Under the pieces are notes generated by a model, which saw only the letters and a program-made list of their open reading frames with translations, ran no database searches and had not been told where the DNA came from. A DNA stretch of 36,056 bases from an uncultured Pelagibacteraceae bacterium (lineage in GTDB: Bacteria > Pseudomonadota > Alphaproteobacteria > Pelagibacterales > Pelagibacteraceae): the NCBI GenBank assembly GCA_902617975.1, contig CACMYV010000010.1:1-36056 (forward strand). The letters are read 5' to 3'. The position numbers were made by a program, and so were the translations under genes. Below, piece by piece: positions 1-9,629 of the stretch (its first letter is position 1; each line of letters opens with the position of its first letter).

Positions 1-828
1 TTAAATCCAATCTTAATATTTGGCTTTTATTTCATACCAGCTTTGGGCATGAAGGGTATTGCAATCGCAACTTTGATAGCTCAAACAGTTGCTTTTTTAA
101 TTATATTTATAAAAGTTTTAAAAAGTAATTTATTTAAAAACATACTTATTTCTTATTTTATTCCTAAATTTTTTTTTTTAAAAAATATTTTTTTTCAATC
201 TATGCCAATAATAATTTCAATTTGCGGTTATTCAATTGCTTCTGCTATTGTATTCAAATATGCAGGATTATCAGGAGAATATGCAGCAGCTGGTTACGGG
301 GCTGGTACCAAAATAGAACAAGTGGTTTTATTACCAATTTTGGGAATAAATACAGCAATTATCACAATTATTGCTCAAAATTTTGGTGCACGAAATATTT
401 TAAGAATTAAAGAAACATACTTCCAAGCTATTAAATATGCCTTCATTATAATGATTATTTCATCTTTTATTATTTATTTTGGCGCAGAAATAATAACAAA
501 ATTATTTTCAAAAGATTTAGAGGTTGTTGAATTTGGAAAATTATATTTAGAGATTTCAGCTTTTGTTCTTCCAGCTTATCCAATATTTTTTTTATCAAAT
601 GGTTTTTTTATGGCTTTAAAAAAAGCCGAAAAAGCATTAATTGCTAATATTTGTAGAAATGGAATTTTTCCATTTGTCGTGTTTTATACTGCTATTTATT
701 TTAATTCTGACTTTTCTGAATTTTTTTGGTTATGGGTAATATTTAATTGGATTTTCTCTTTGATGTATCTTGGTTATACTTATTTTTATTTGAATTATAA
801 ATTAGATAAAATTAGAGCTATCAACTAA
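1..828 (+). CDS. MATE-family multidrug/organic cation exporter, C-terminal part (5' end outside window)
   Basis: The reading frame is open from base 1, so the gene begins upstream of the window and only about 275 C-terminal residues are seen. The first residues read LNPILIFG, followed by a GMKGIAIAT segment; this resembles the NPxLIFG...GxxGAAxAT signature at the end of the first MatE repeat. About six hydrophobic helices follow, with a second-half signature around a GYGAGTKIEQ segment and an INTAI..IAQNFGA segment typical of the family. The protein would sit in the inner membrane and export cationic compounds in exchange for Na+ or H+; the substrate cannot be read from sequence. The last 27 bp overlap the 3' end of the convergent soxG. 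An internal ATG at 43 should not be taken as the start. Confidence 0.85.
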   Translation, partial: LNPILIFGFYFIPALGMKGIAIATLIAQTVAFLIIFIKVLKSNLFKNILISYFIPKFFFLKNIFFQSMPIIISICGYSIASAIVFKYAGLSGEYAAAGYGAGTKIEQVVLLPILGINTAIITIIAQNFGARNILRIKETYFQAIKYAFIIMIISSFIIYFGAEIITKLFSKDLEVVEFGKLYLEISAFVLPAYPIFFLSNGFFMALKKAEKALIANICRNGIFPFVVFYTAIYFNSDFSEFFWLWVIFNWIFSLMYLGYTYFYLNYKLDKIRAIN

Positions 829-1350
829 CCATTCATAAAGGTGTTCTGAAAACGATCTTCTTACAAATAAATTAACATTATCCTTTGACTTGTGGTGAAG
901 AATTACATCAATATGATTTACTATTGTTTGTGTTGATGAACCAACATTATTTTTAAATTTATCGAAATTAAAAGGTGATCCAGATGATAATAATTCAAAT
1001 ATATTTTCTCCTTTTATATTAATGCAAATAAGTTGTGAAGAGATATCAGTAATTGATCCAAAATTTAAAGACGAAATATCTTTATAAAGTTGATCAAAAA
1101 TATTTATATTTTTATTTTCATCAAAATATATCATCCATTCATCCGGACTTAGCCACAAAACATCATAGCTTTCATTTGATGAACTGGTATTTGACTCAGA
1201 AGGTAAAATAATAGATAGAATTTTACCCACTTTGGTAAAAAATTCTTTATTTTTTCCCCTGATATTAATTTTAATTTTTTCTTCAGATAAATTAATATCG
1301 ATGTTGTTTTTTTTATTATTTGAAATATTTGGATGTGAGATTTCAAGCAT
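802..1350 (-). CDS. soxG: Sarcosine oxidase gamma subunit
   Basis: A 182-residue protein, last gene of the soxBDAG operon, overlapping the end of soxA by 8 nt. SoxG is the small gamma subunit of heterotetrameric sarcosine oxidase; its fold is related to aminomethyltransferase domains and it supports assembly of the complex rather than carrying a redox cofactor. Visible support is the SP(F)NF segment near residue 130, the LWLSPDEW-like stretch in the middle, a C-terminal RRSFSEHLYEWL segment, and the position after soxA. SoxG proteins diverge strongly and identification here rests on both motif and operon order. Its 3' end runs 27 bp into the convergent MATE gene, leaving no room for an intergenic terminator. 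Confidence 0.85.
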   Translation of the reverse strand: MLEISHPNISNNKKNNIDINLSEEKIKINIRGKNKEFFTKVGKILSIILPSESNTSSSNESYDVLWLSPDEWMIYFDENKNINIFDQLYKDISSLNFGSITDISSQLICINIKGENIFELLSSGSPFNFDKFKNNVGSSTQTIVNHIDVILHHKSKDNVNLFVRRSFSEHLYEWLVDSSNFI

Positions 1351-4345
1351 TTAGTCTTTTATTCTCCTTATCTAAAAAAATTGTGTCAGAAACGGTCACA
1401 TTAATATTTTTGTTTTCCATCGGAATAATTAACTTTTGACCTTTCATTGATTTTCCACTCCTAACTACAGCCAAGGCAATTGATTTATTAAGGTTTGGAC
1501 TAAAATAGCTTGAAGTTACATGTCCTAGCATATCTATAGGTTTTGATTTAATATCTGATACAATTTGAGCACCTTCTTCCAAAATCTCTTTTGGATCATC
1601 TGTTAGTAATCCAACCAATTGCTTTCTATCTTCTCTAATAGTATCACTTCTATATAAAGATCTTTTACCAATGAAGTCATATTTCTTTTTACTTACAATC
1701 CAATCCATCTGTAAGTCTGAAGGAGTCATTGTGCCGTCTGTATCTTGTCCAACAATAATGAAACCTTTTTCAGCTCTAAGTAGGTGCATTGTTTCAGTAC
1801 CATAAGGTGTCAAATTAAACTCTTTCCCAGCTTCTATACACATTTTCCATAATGAATTTCCATATTTCGACTCTATGTTAATTTCATAGCTTAGTTCACC
1901 CGTAAAACTTATTCTCATTATTCTACAATTTATATTTTCAAGTTTACCTTCTTTAAATGACATATGAGGAAAGTTTTCATCACTTAAATCTAAATTTGGA
2001 AAAAGTTTGTTAAGAATTTTTTTTGAATTTGGACCACAAATACTTGCTGTAGAATAATGATCTGTCACTGATGTTAAATAAACATCTAACTCTGGCCACT
2101 CTGTTTGTAAATAATCCTCAAGTTTGCTTAATACATTTGCGGCTCCCCCAGTAGTAGTTGTCATAAGATAATGATTTTCAGATATTCTTGTAGTAACACC
2201 GTCGTCATAAACCATACCATCCTCGTTTAACATGAGTCCGTATCTACATTTTCCGATTGCAAGTTTTGACCAGGCATTTGTGTAGACTCGATTTAAAAAT
2301 TCTGATGCATCTGTTCCTTGGATATCAATTTTTCCAAGAGTTGATGCATCTAAGATACCTGCACTGTCACGTGCGGCTTTGCTTTCTCTTTGAACAGCAG
2401 CATGCATATTTTCTCCATTTTTTGGATAGTACCAGGGCCTTTTCCACTGACCAACATTTTCAAATTCTGCATTATTTTCCACATGCCATTCATGCATTGA
2501 TGTTTTTCTTACTACTTCAAAAAATTTTCCAACATTTCTTCCAACTAGTGTTCCAAAAGTTAATGGTGTGAATGGAGGTCTAAATGTAGTTGTTCCTAAT
2601 GTACCCATTTTTACACCAGCTGTATCAGCTACAATCCCAAGTGCGTGCATATTAGATAACTTTCCCTGATCTGTTGCCATACCAGTCGTTGTATATCTTT
2701 TTACATGTTCAATTGATCTAAAGCCTTCTTTTAATGCTAATTTAATATCTTTTGCAGTTGAGTCATTTTGAAAATCTATAAAGCATTTTGTTTTACCTAA
2801 AGGTATTTTATTTGGTAAAAGCCATATATTTCTTTTATCATTTTCTTTAGAGCAAATAATTTTTGTATCCTGGTAATCTTGATTATTTATATCTAAGAAT
2901 TTATTAATTTTATTAACTGTTTTATCTATAATATTTTCTAAATCAAAATCTCCATTGCATGCACCAACAGAAATTTGATCTTCGCTATTTTCTTTTGGTA
3001 AGAATACTTGGTCATCATCTCTAAAATTTAATTTACCACCAGATTGTGTATGCATATGTACCATTGGTGTCCATCCACCACTCATTCCTAAACAGTCACA
3101 ATTTAATCTAATTTTATTTCCTACAGTTGTATTTCCATCTTCCGATAGTCTCATGATTTCTAATGAATTTATTTTTCTGTATCCAAAAGTATTTGTTACA
3201 ACATGATTAAAGTAGATCTTTATTCCTAAATTTTGTGCTTCTTTGATTAGTTCAGAGCTAGCAGATTTTCTTAAATCAACAATTAAATTTTTTATACCTT
3301 TTTTATGAAGTGAAATTGAAGTTTCGTATGCACTATCATTGTTAGTAAATAATATTATGTTTTCTCCACAGGTAACGCCATAATAATCCAAGTATTTGTT
3401 TATTGAATTAGATAATAATATTCCTGGTCTATCATTATTATTAAATACAAGTGGTCTTTCAATTGATCCAGTTGCAATTACAACTTTTTTTGCTCTTATT
3501 TTCCATAATCGTTGTCTAATCTTATTTTTCTTTTTTTCCTCTGGTAAATGATCTGTTAAATTTTCTTTAGCTAAAAGAAAATTGTATCCATGATAAGCTG
3601 CAATACTTGTTCTTGTTTTAATTGTTAAATTACTTAATTTTTTAATTTCCTGAGTCTCATTTTTTAACCATTCACTTGATAATTTATCATCAATCTTAAT
3701 TGATTCATTATTTTGATAAATTGTAGAACCACCTAGTATTTTTTTGTCATCAACTAATAAAGTTTTTAAATTATTTTTTGCTGCCATTTTTGCAGCAATA
3801 ATACCTGAAATCCCACCACCAATTACCAATACATCGTAGTGAACATGTTTGTGATCATAAATATCAGGATCTGGTTCTGTAGGTGATTTTCCTAAACCTG
3901 CAGATAATCGTATTAATGGTTCATATACTTTTTTCCAAAAACTCTTTGGCCACATAAATGTTTTATAATAAAAACCTGCAGGAATTAATGGTGATATAAA
4001 ATTATTTATACCTCCAATATCAAATTTCACGTTAGGCCAGCAATTTTGAGAACTTGCCTCTAATCCTTCATACAATTCTAACTCTGTAGCTCTTACATTT
4101 GGTTCAGTTAAGTCTTTTTTACTACCAATTTGACAAATTGCATTAGGTTCTTCTGCTCCACAAGAAACTATACCTCTTGGTCTGTGATATTTAAAACTTC
4201 TACCTATTAAATGAATACCATTTGCCAAAAGTGCAGATGCCAAGGTATCACCCTCATATCCAAAGTAAGTCTTACCATCATATTTAAATGAAACTCTTTT
4301 AGTTTCATCAATATATTCAGTTTTGTGAATTCTATAATTGGGCAT
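1343..4345 (-). CDS. soxA: Sarcosine oxidase alpha subunit
   Basis: A 1000-residue subunit of heterotetrameric sarcosine oxidase, which oxidatively demethylates sarcosine to glycine and hands the one-carbon unit to tetrahydrofolate as 5,10-methylene-THF. The N-terminal ~100 residues form the 2Fe-2S-fold-like entry domain (RSFKYHRPRG, SCGAEEPN). A Rossmann dinucleotide motif, VIGGGISG, lies at about residues 174-181, and a second NAD(P)/FAD-type region follows. From about residue 600 to the end it resembles the folate-binding GcvT/aminomethyltransferase fold (for example SFTGELSYEI). The length is close to the family norm of roughly 970-1000. It starts 1 nt into the soxD stop codon (TAATG), indicating translational coupling. 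In SAR11 this enzyme would complete glycine betaine demethylation. Confidence 0.97.
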   Translation of the reverse strand: MPNYRIHKTEYIDETKRVSFKYDGKTYFGYEGDTLASALLANGIHLIGRSFKYHRPRGIVSCGAEEPNAICQIGSKKDLTEPNVRATELELYEGLEASSQNCWPNVKFDIGGINNFISPLIPAGFYYKTFMWPKSFWKKVYEPLIRLSAGLGKSPTEPDPDIYDHKHVHYDVLVIGGGISGIIAAKMAAKNNLKTLLVDDKKILGGSTIYQNNESIKIDDKLSSEWLKNETQEIKKLSNLTIKTRTSIAAYHGYNFLLAKENLTDHLPEEKKKNKIRQRLWKIRAKKVVIATGSIERPLVFNNNDRPGILLSNSINKYLDYYGVTCGENIILFTNNDSAYETSISLHKKGIKNLIVDLRKSASSELIKEAQNLGIKIYFNHVVTNTFGYRKINSLEIMRLSEDGNTTVGNKIRLNCDCLGMSGGWTPMVHMHTQSGGKLNFRDDDQVFLPKENSEDQISVGACNGDFDLENIIDKTVNKINKFLDINNQDYQDTKIICSKENDKRNIWLLPNKIPLGKTKCFIDFQNDSTAKDIKLALKEGFRSIEHVKRYTTTGMATDQGKLSNMHALGIVADTAGVKMGTLGTTTFRPPFTPLTFGTLVGRNVGKFFEVVRKTSMHEWHVENNAEFENVGQWKRPWYYPKNGENMHAAVQRESKAARDSAGILDASTLGKIDIQGTDASEFLNRVYTNAWSKLAIGKCRYGLMLNEDGMVYDDGVTTRISENHYLMTTTTGGAANVLSKLEDYLQTEWPELDVYLTSVTDHYSTASICGPNSKKILNKLFPNLDLSDENFPHMSFKEGKLENINCRIMRISFTGELSYEINIESKYGNSLWKMCIEAGKEFNLTPYGTETMHLLRAEKGFIIVGQDTDGTMTPSDLQMDWIVSKKKYDFIGKRSLYRSDTIREDRKQLVGLLTDDPKEILEEGAQIVSDIKSKPIDMLGHVTSSYFSPNLNKSIALAVVRSGKSMKGQKLIIPMENKNINVTVSDTIFLDKENKRLNA

Positions 4346-4626
4346 TACTTATAATTAACAGGAGGTTTTTCACCCATTTTATAAACAGATAATATTTTAT
4401 CATTCGATGTGTCTCTCACGACGTTGAACCATTTTCTGCATCCGTGAACATGATTCCATCTTTCAAACTGAACACCTTTTATATTTTTTCTCATAAATAA
4501 ATATTCCGCCCATTCATCATCGCTAAGTTCAGTTGGTTGTTTTGGTCTGACTATATGAGCTTCACCACCTGATGAAAATTCACTTTGATCTCTCTCTCCA
4601 CAAAATGGACAATTAATTAAAAACAT
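4345..4626 (-). CDS. soxD: Sarcosine oxidase delta subunit
   Basis: A 93-residue delta subunit. SoxD is a small zinc-binding structural subunit of the heterotetrameric enzyme. The start MFLINCPFCGERD supplies the first CxxC pair, and the NHVHGCRKWFNVVRDT stretch near residues 58-73 supplies the conserved histidine/cysteine that completes the zinc site in known structures. The protein has the usual length for the family. It lies 2 nt downstream of soxB and overlaps soxA by 1 nt, giving the canonical B-D-A-G order of the operon. Confidence 0.96.
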   Translation of the reverse strand: MFLINCPFCGERDQSEFSSGGEAHIVRPKQPTELSDDEWAEYLFMRKNIKGVQFERWNHVHGCRKWFNVVRDTSNDKILSVYKMGEKPPVNYK

Positions 4627-4628
4627 TA

Positions 4629-5882
4629 TTAATGTGCAACAGCTGCAGCACCATGTTCATCAACAAGATCACCGCTTACAAATCTATTTAAATTAAATGC
4701 TGCATTTAATTTATGTGGCTCATCATTTGCGATTGTGTGAGCAAATAAATCACCCGATCCTGGAGTAGCTTTAAAACCACCAGTACCCCAACCACAATTA
4801 AAATATAAACCTTTTATATTAGTTTTACTTATAATAGGGCTTGCATCTGGACATATATCAACAATTCCTCCCCATTGTCTTAACATCTTCATTCTACTAA
4901 AAATAGGGTAGAGTTCTAAAATAGCCTTTAAAGTTTCTTCAACTATATTATGACTCCCTCTTTGAGTATATGAAACATATGAATCTGTTCCTGCACCTAT
5001 AACTAATTCACCTTTATCAGATTGACTTACATAAGCATGAACTGCATTTGACATTACAACAGTATCAATAATTGGTTTTACTGGCTCTGAAACTAACGCT
5101 TGTAATGGTTTACTTTCAAGAGGTAGTTTTAATCCAGCCATATTTGCAATTACACTTGAGTGGCCTGCAGCAACAACTCCAATTTTATTTGTTTTTATAA
5201 ATCCTTTAGTGGTTTCTAATCCTTCAACTCTATCACCATTTCTTTTTATTCCTTTAACTTCACAGTTTTGAATTATATCAACACCCATTTCGCTTGCCCC
5301 TCTTGCGTAACCCCAGGCAACAGCATCATGTCTTGCAGTTCCTGCTCTTCTTTGTAATGTTCCACCCAAAACCGGGTATCTGATATCAGATGATGTATTT
5401 ATTATTGGGCAAAATTTTTTAACTTCCTCGGTATTTAACCAAACAGCATCAATTCCGTTTAGTCTATTAGCATGTGTTCTTCTTTTTAAATCTCTTACAT
5501 CTTGAAGATTGTGAGCTAAATTCATTACACCTCTTTGACTGAACATCACATTGTAGTTAAGCTCTTGAGATAAATTTTCCCATAGCTTAAGCGCATGATC
5601 ATATAAACCAGCACTAGCATCCCATAAGTAATTTGATCTAATGATTGTAGTGTTACGCCCTGTATTTCCACCACCAATCCAACCTTTTTCTAAGACTGCA
5701 ATATTTTTTAAATTATGTTTCTTTGCTAAATAATAAGCAGTAGCTAAACCGTGTCCGCCACCACCCACAATAATAGCATCGTATTCTTTTTTTGGCTCTG
5801 GATTTCCCCAAGCTTGTTGCCAATTCTCATGCTGTGATAAAGCATTTTTTATTAGAGAGAATACTGAATATTTGTTTTTCAT
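4629..5882 (-). CDS. soxB: Sarcosine oxidase beta subunit
   Basis: A 417-residue flavoprotein of the DAO/D-amino-acid-oxidase superfamily and the catalytic subunit that oxidises sarcosine. The FAD-binding motif [16 protein letters not shown] lies at residues 37-52. His185, in the [14 protein letters not shown] segment, matches the histidine that carries covalent FMN in characterised SoxB. The C-terminal [18 protein letters not shown] segment is the typical flavin-binding end of this family. It is the first gene of the operon. The 64 bp between its start and the divergent tRNA-Ser gene must contain both promoters and holds a nested palindrome. No good Shine-Dalgarno is seen, only a TCTCC stretch at about -10 on the mRNA strand. 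Confidence 0.97.
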   Translation of the reverse strand: MKNKYSVFSLIKNALSQHENWQQAWGNPEPKKEYDAIIVGGGGHGLATAYYLAKKHNLKNIAVLEKGWIGGGNTGRNTTIIRSNYLWDASAGLYDHALKLWENLSQELNYNVMFSQRGVMNLAHNLQDVRDLKRRTHANRLNGIDAVWLNTEEVKKFCPIINTSSDIRYPVLGGTLQRRAGTARHDAVAWGYARGASEMGVDIIQNCEVKGIKRNGDRVEGLETTKGFIKTNKIGVVAAGHSSVIANMAGLKLPLESKPLQALVSEPVKPIIDTVVMSNAVHAYVSQSDKGELVIGAGTDSYVSYTQRGSHNIVEETLKAILELYPIFSRMKMLRQWGGIVDICPDASPIISKTNIKGLYFNCGWGTGGFKATPGSGDLFAHTIANDEPHKLNAAFNLNRFVSGDLVDEHGAAAVAH

Positions 5883-5896
5883 ATTTTGGAGAAATT

Positions 5897-5931
5897 ACTT
5901 GAATATGATTGAATATTCAATGATTTCAAGT
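5897..5931. promoter_or_regulatory. Nested inverted repeat in the soxB / tRNA-Ser divergent promoter region
   Basis: The inner perfect palindrome ATTGAATATTCAAT lies at 5908-5921. It is flanked by an outer inverted repeat, ACTTGAA (5897-5903) and TTCAAGT (5925-5931), with short unequal spacers of 4 and 3 nt. On the soxB strand a TTGAAA hexamer (5929-5924) could act as a -35 box with a weak -10 about 17-18 nt further on, placing the inner palindrome between them, as in many operator sites. That reading is inference. It could equally be a hairpin in the soxB leader. No regulator gene is adjacent. Confidence 0.45.
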
Positions 5932-5946
5932 TACACATATTATCGT

Positions 5947-6041
5947 GGAAGGATGGGTGAGCTGGTTTAAACCAGCGGTTTGCTAAACCGCCGTACGCTT
6001 GAAAAGGTGTACCGAGGGTTCGAATCCCTCTCCTTCCGCCA
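5947..6041 (+). tRNA. tRNA-Ser (anticodon GCU)
   Basis: The acceptor stem GGAAGGA (5947-5953) pairs with TCCTTCC (6031-6037), followed by discriminator G and an encoded CCA (6039-6041). The anticodon stem GCGGT/ACCGC (5975-5979/5987-5991) encloses loop TTGCTAA with anticodon GCT at 5982-5984. The long variable arm expected of tRNA-Ser is present as GTACGC paired with GTGTAC, and the T arm is GAGGG-TTCGAAT-CCCTC. It decodes AGC/AGU. The encoded CCA is immediately followed at 6042 by the reverse-complement stop codon of the convergent transglycosylase gene, with no spacer. Confidence 0.97.
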
Positions 6042-8243
6042 CTAATAGAGTGGATTATTTCTAAAAAAATCTTTTAAAAATATTGGTTTTTGAGACAAAA
6101 TGTATCTATAAACATTGTAATTCTCCATAACCCTCTGGACATAGTTTCTGGTCTCTTTAAACTTAATAAGTTCTACCCAATCAACATAGTCGATTTGTTT
6201 CTTTTGAGGATCTTTATTTATTTTTTTCCAATACTTCACTCTTTTTGGTCCTGCATTATATGCTGCTACAGCGAAAGGGTAGGATCCATCATAATCAAGA
6301 ATTAAACCTGCAATATAAAAAGATCCTAAATTTATATTATACTCAGGACTTGTTGTTAAACGAGATTTTGAATAAGAAACTTTTGCCTGCTTAGCAACTG
6401 TCTTAGCAGTGTAAGGCATCAACTGCATTAAGCCTTGTGCTCCAACTCTACTTCTTGCAGATATATCAAACTCACTTTCTTGTCTTATAATAGATAATAT
6501 TAAAGCTTGTTCTGGGATTTTTCTTGATCCAACTTTATTCGGAGTGCTTATTACCGGATAATTATATTTGTTATGAAACCTTTTTTGATAAGATGCTATT
6601 TTAGAAACCTGAATAGCAAAATCAAATCTAGAGATGTCAGTTGCTAGTTTTGCTGCTAATACCTCACTCCCTGCGGAAACATTATCATTTGCTAGAAATC
6701 TTAAAATATGTTTTGTGTATTTATCTTTTTTTACTTCATCTAATAAATGTACTATTGCCACCAATTTATTTTTGTAAAAACTTTCAGCATAATTTTTATC
6801 AACTTGAGTACTTTCTTTAAGTTCAAAAGTTTTATTTGGATATATTTTCATATGAGATAATTGACCATAATAGGTTGTTAGATATTTTGAACCTTCTTTA
6901 AACCACTTATCTGCTTCTTCCTTATTATTTAGTGCCAAATTTGCTTTTCCAAGCCAATAAGCACCTCTTGATAAACTAATTGGATATCCAACATTATTAT
7001 AAAATTTAGTAAAATGACTTTTTGCTAAAATTGGGTCTTTCAAGAAACTTAATGCAATCCATCCACTCATCCATTCAGCTTCAGCTAATTCGGCACCCTC
7101 TGATAGACCATGTTTACTTGTAATTTTATAAGCTTGCTCATATCTTTTCTTATAAATAAGTGATCTCGCAATTATTGATCTTTCAATCCACCATTTATCT
7201 GGGCGAACCATATAGTCTTTATTATTTTTGATACTTAGTAAAATTTCTAAAGAACTATCAACTCTTCCTCTTTTCCTTCTCCATTTGAGTCTATCATAAT
7301 TTAAACCCGCATCCTTTTTTAAACTTGCAGGCACATTCGATATAGCGCTATCAACACCATAAGATCTGCTCATTAACAGTTGTCTTGCTGTATATAAAAG
7401 TTGATAATCTTTAGGTAGATATCTTAACATTCTTTTAAGGTCCCAATATTTATTCTCCCAAGCTAAATAATCAGCTCTTTTAATATAATCACTACTGTTC
7501 AAATATTTTTTAAATTTCTTTCTAAAAAAAATAAGATCATTTTTACTTAAATCAGCTGTAATAAATCCTTCTTTTATTAAATTTATAGCTGTCTCTTTAT
7601 TTTTTGATAACAAAGCGTCGCCTAGCATCATTTTTCCAAATCCGCTTAAAGGAGGGTGTTTATCGAACCACTGTATAATTTCATTTTTAGTATGATTTTT
7701 AGAATTTATTTTATGCTCTCCTAAGTAACGAACTCTATCTATCCTTGGATAATCTTTTACTCTTTCGATAAACTGTTTATATTCTGTAAACGTAGCCCTG
7801 TTACCGGTTGTAAGTAGATGTCTCCATTGAATAAAATCATAAATAGATTTTGCTCTTGCTTTACTTGCGGCTTTTTTTGCATCCTTCCAATTACTTTTCT
7901 CCATAAATGAAATAGCTTGTTTTGCATATTTCAAATCTCTATCGCTATAAAATTTTTGTTTTTTAATCTTTCTTAATTTTTCTTTAACTATTAGAGGCTT
8001 ATTTTTTGGAATTATTACATCATCAATTTTCTTAAATATCTCCGTGGTAGTAATTTTTATTTCCTTTTGAATTTCATCTTCTTTTTCAGATGGTTTTGGT
8101 AGAGGAATGATTTCGGCTATTTTTTTTGTTGTATTTTTTTCATTTAAATCTGGTTTTTTAATAGGAAGTATATTTTCATTTGAAAAAGCGGATTGAAACG
8201 ATATGAAAAAAAGGATAATTGTTGTGAATAATTTTAAATACAT
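6042..8243 (-). CDS. Soluble lytic murein transglycosylase (Slt family)
   Basis: A 733-residue periplasmic enzyme that cleaves the MurNAc-GlcNAc bond of peptidoglycan with formation of 1,6-anhydro-MurNAc. The N-terminal signal peptide ends near residues 20-22 (SAFSNE). A lysine/proline-rich low-complexity linker runs to about residue 95. A long helical superhelix region follows to about residue 570, and the lysozyme-like SLT domain occupies the C-terminal ~150 residues. The catalytic glutamate is Glu589 in IIRQESEFD, followed by GAQGLMQLMP and the AAYNAGPKRV motif, all intact. It ends in TAG directly against the tRNA-Ser CCA end. Its start codon is only 35 bp from the divergent dapA start. 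Confidence 0.95.
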   Translation of the reverse strand: MYLKLFTTIILFFISFQSAFSNENILPIKKPDLNEKNTTKKIAEIIPLPKPSEKEDEIQKEIKITTTEIFKKIDDVIIPKNKPLIVKEKLRKIKKQKFYSDRDLKYAKQAISFMEKSNWKDAKKAASKARAKSIYDFIQWRHLLTTGNRATFTEYKQFIERVKDYPRIDRVRYLGEHKINSKNHTKNEIIQWFDKHPPLSGFGKMMLGDALLSKNKETAINLIKEGFITADLSKNDLIFFRKKFKKYLNSSDYIKRADYLAWENKYWDLKRMLRYLPKDYQLLYTARQLLMSRSYGVDSAISNVPASLKKDAGLNYDRLKWRRKRGRVDSSLEILLSIKNNKDYMVRPDKWWIERSIIARSLIYKKRYEQAYKITSKHGLSEGAELAEAEWMSGWIALSFLKDPILAKSHFTKFYNNVGYPISLSRGAYWLGKANLALNNKEEADKWFKEGSKYLTTYYGQLSHMKIYPNKTFELKESTQVDKNYAESFYKNKLVAIVHLLDEVKKDKYTKHILRFLANDNVSAGSEVLAAKLATDISRFDFAIQVSKIASYQKRFHNKYNYPVISTPNKVGSRKIPEQALILSIIRQESEFDISARSRVGAQGLMQLMPYTAKTVAKQAKVSYSKSRLTTSPEYNINLGSFYIAGLILDYDGSYPFAVAAYNAGPKRVKYWKKINKDPQKKQIDYVDWVELIKFKETRNYVQRVMENYNVYRYILSQKPIFLKDFFRNNPLY

Positions 8244-8267
8244 TTTATTAAATCAAACAACTTATGT

Positions 8268-8273
8268 TATAAA
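8268..8273 (+). promoter_or_regulatory. Candidate -10 box for dapA
   Basis: TATAAA ends 5 nt before the dapA ATG, so initiation at the usual distance would fall on or next to the start codon and give a leaderless or nearly leaderless mRNA. No convincing -35 box is seen. In DNA this AT-rich such a hexamer can occur by chance. Confidence 0.3.
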
Positions 8274-8278
8274 TAATT

Positions 8279-9166
8279 ATGTTTAAAGGATCAAATGTAG
8301 CTTTAATTACACCGTTTAAAGACAACAAGCTTGACGAAGAAAGTTACATAAAAATAATAAATCATCATTTGGAAAATGGAACAAATGGGTTAGTACCAGT
8401 TGGAACAACAGGTGAGTCACCAACACTAACACATGATGAACATGAGAGAACAATTGAATTATGTATAAAAGAAGCTACTGGTAAACTTCCTATAATAGCC
8501 GGAACAGGATCTAATTCTACAGAAGAAGCCGTGTCATTAACTAAACATGCTGAAAAAGCTGGTGCGGATGGTGCTTTAGTTGTTACACCATATTATAATA
8601 AACCTACTCAAGAAGGATTATATCAACATTATAAATCAATAAACGATAACTGTGGAATTCCAATTATTATTTACAATATACCGAGCCGTTCAGTCATTGA
8701 TATGAGCGTTGAAACAATGGCTAGATTATATGAACTAAAAAATATAGTTGGAGTTAAAGATGCAACTGGCGATCTAAGTCGTGTTGATCAACAAAAAGAA
8801 AAAATGGGCAATGATTTCATTCAACTTACTGGAAACGATGATAATGCTTTTGAATTTAATAAACGAGGAGGAGTTGGAACAATTAGTGTTACTGCAAACG
8901 TAGCTCCTAAATTATGTTCTGAATTTCAAAAATTATCAAAGTCTTCAAATGAGGATGATTTAAAAAAGGCTCAAGAACTTGATGATATGTTGCAACCGTT
9001 GCATAAAAATTTATTTATAGAAAGCAATCCTTCACCAGTTAAGTATGCTGCTAAATTACTTGGTCTATGCGATGATTCTGTAAGATTACCTTTGGTAAAA
9101 ATAACTGAAAATACAAAAAAGGAAGTCGAGAAAGCATTGAAAGTAGCAAAACTTATTGATGAGTGA
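8279..9166 (+). CDS. dapA: 4-hydroxy-tetrahydrodipicolinate synthase
   Basis: A 295-residue enzyme that condenses pyruvate with aspartate semialdehyde, the first committed step to diaminopimelate and lysine. Landmarks are all present: GTTGES (42-47) with the conserved Thr pair, YYNKPTQEG, Tyr132 and Arg137 in IYNIPSR, and the Schiff-base lysine Lys160 in VGVKDATGD. Length is standard at about 290. The gene opens the long plus-strand run and is divergent from the lytic transglycosylase, so both neighbours act on cell wall. Its stop codon overlaps the smpB start region by 8 nt. Confidence 0.98.
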   Translation: MFKGSNVALITPFKDNKLDEESYIKIINHHLENGTNGLVPVGTTGESPTLTHDEHERTIELCIKEATGKLPIIAGTGSNSTEEAVSLTKHAEKAGADGALVVTPYYNKPTQEGLYQHYKSINDNCGIPIIIYNIPSRSVIDMSVETMARLYELKNIVGVKDATGDLSRVDQQKEKMGNDFIQLTGNDDNAFEFNKRGGVGTISVTANVAPKLCSEFQKLSKSSNEDDLKKAQELDDMLQPLHKNLFIESNPSPVKYAAKLLGLCDDSVRLPLVKITENTKKEVEKALKVAKLIDE

Positions 9167-9629
9167 TAAATCTACATCTGGCATCAAGATCATTACAATA
9201 AATCGAAAAGCATCTTTTAATTTTTTCTTTAAGGAAATCTTAGAAGCAGGAATTGTACTAAAAGGTTCTGAAATAAAATCTGTAAGAGATGGAAAAATAA
9301 ATATTGCAGAGTCATACGCAGTAGAAAAAGAAGGAGAAATTTTTTTAATTAATTCACATATACCCATATATAAACAAGCCAGTTATTCAAATCACAATCC
9401 TTACTCAGAAAGAAAATTGTTATTTAACAAAAGAGAAATTAACAAACTAATTGGTAAAATGAACGAGGATGGTCTAACTTTAGTTCCAACTAAAATGTAT
9501 TTTAAAAAAGGTAAAGCTAAAGTTGAAATAGCAGTTGCAAAGGGCAAAAAACAATACGATAAGCGACAAACCAAAAAAACTAAAGATTGGAACCGTGAAA
9601 AAGCGAGATATTTCAGACGCTCAAGTTAA
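9159..9629 (+). CDS. smpB: SsrA-binding protein SmpB
   Basis: A 156-residue partner of tmRNA for rescue of stalled ribosomes. The family core is clear: NRKASFNFF near the start, [51 protein letters not shown] and the basic C-terminal tail. I prefer the ATG at 9159 over a TTG one codon earlier. Either start overlaps the end of dapA, arguing for coupled translation. dapA-smpB adjacency is common in Alphaproteobacteria. The 3' end overlaps the proposed folK start by 35 nt. Confidence 0.97.
   Translation: MSDKSTSGIKIITINRKASFNFFFKEILEAGIVLKGSEIKSVRDGKINIAESYAVEKEGEIFLINSHIPIYKQASYSNHNPYSERKLLFNKREINKLIGKMNEDGLTLVPTKMYFKKGKAKVEIAVAKGKKQYDKRQTKKTKDWNREKARYFRRSS

Noticed and set aside
2257..2571. 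Open frame of about 100 codons on the plus strand opposite soxA
   Set aside because: It lies wholly antisense to a strongly conserved gene, encodes a histidine/leucine-rich composition typical of a shadow frame and has no recognisable domain.
9535..9594. Longer folK from a TTG at 9535
   Set aside because: The added 20 residues lie in smpB coding sequence and do not look like HPPK; the GTG at 9595 gives the normal N-terminus.
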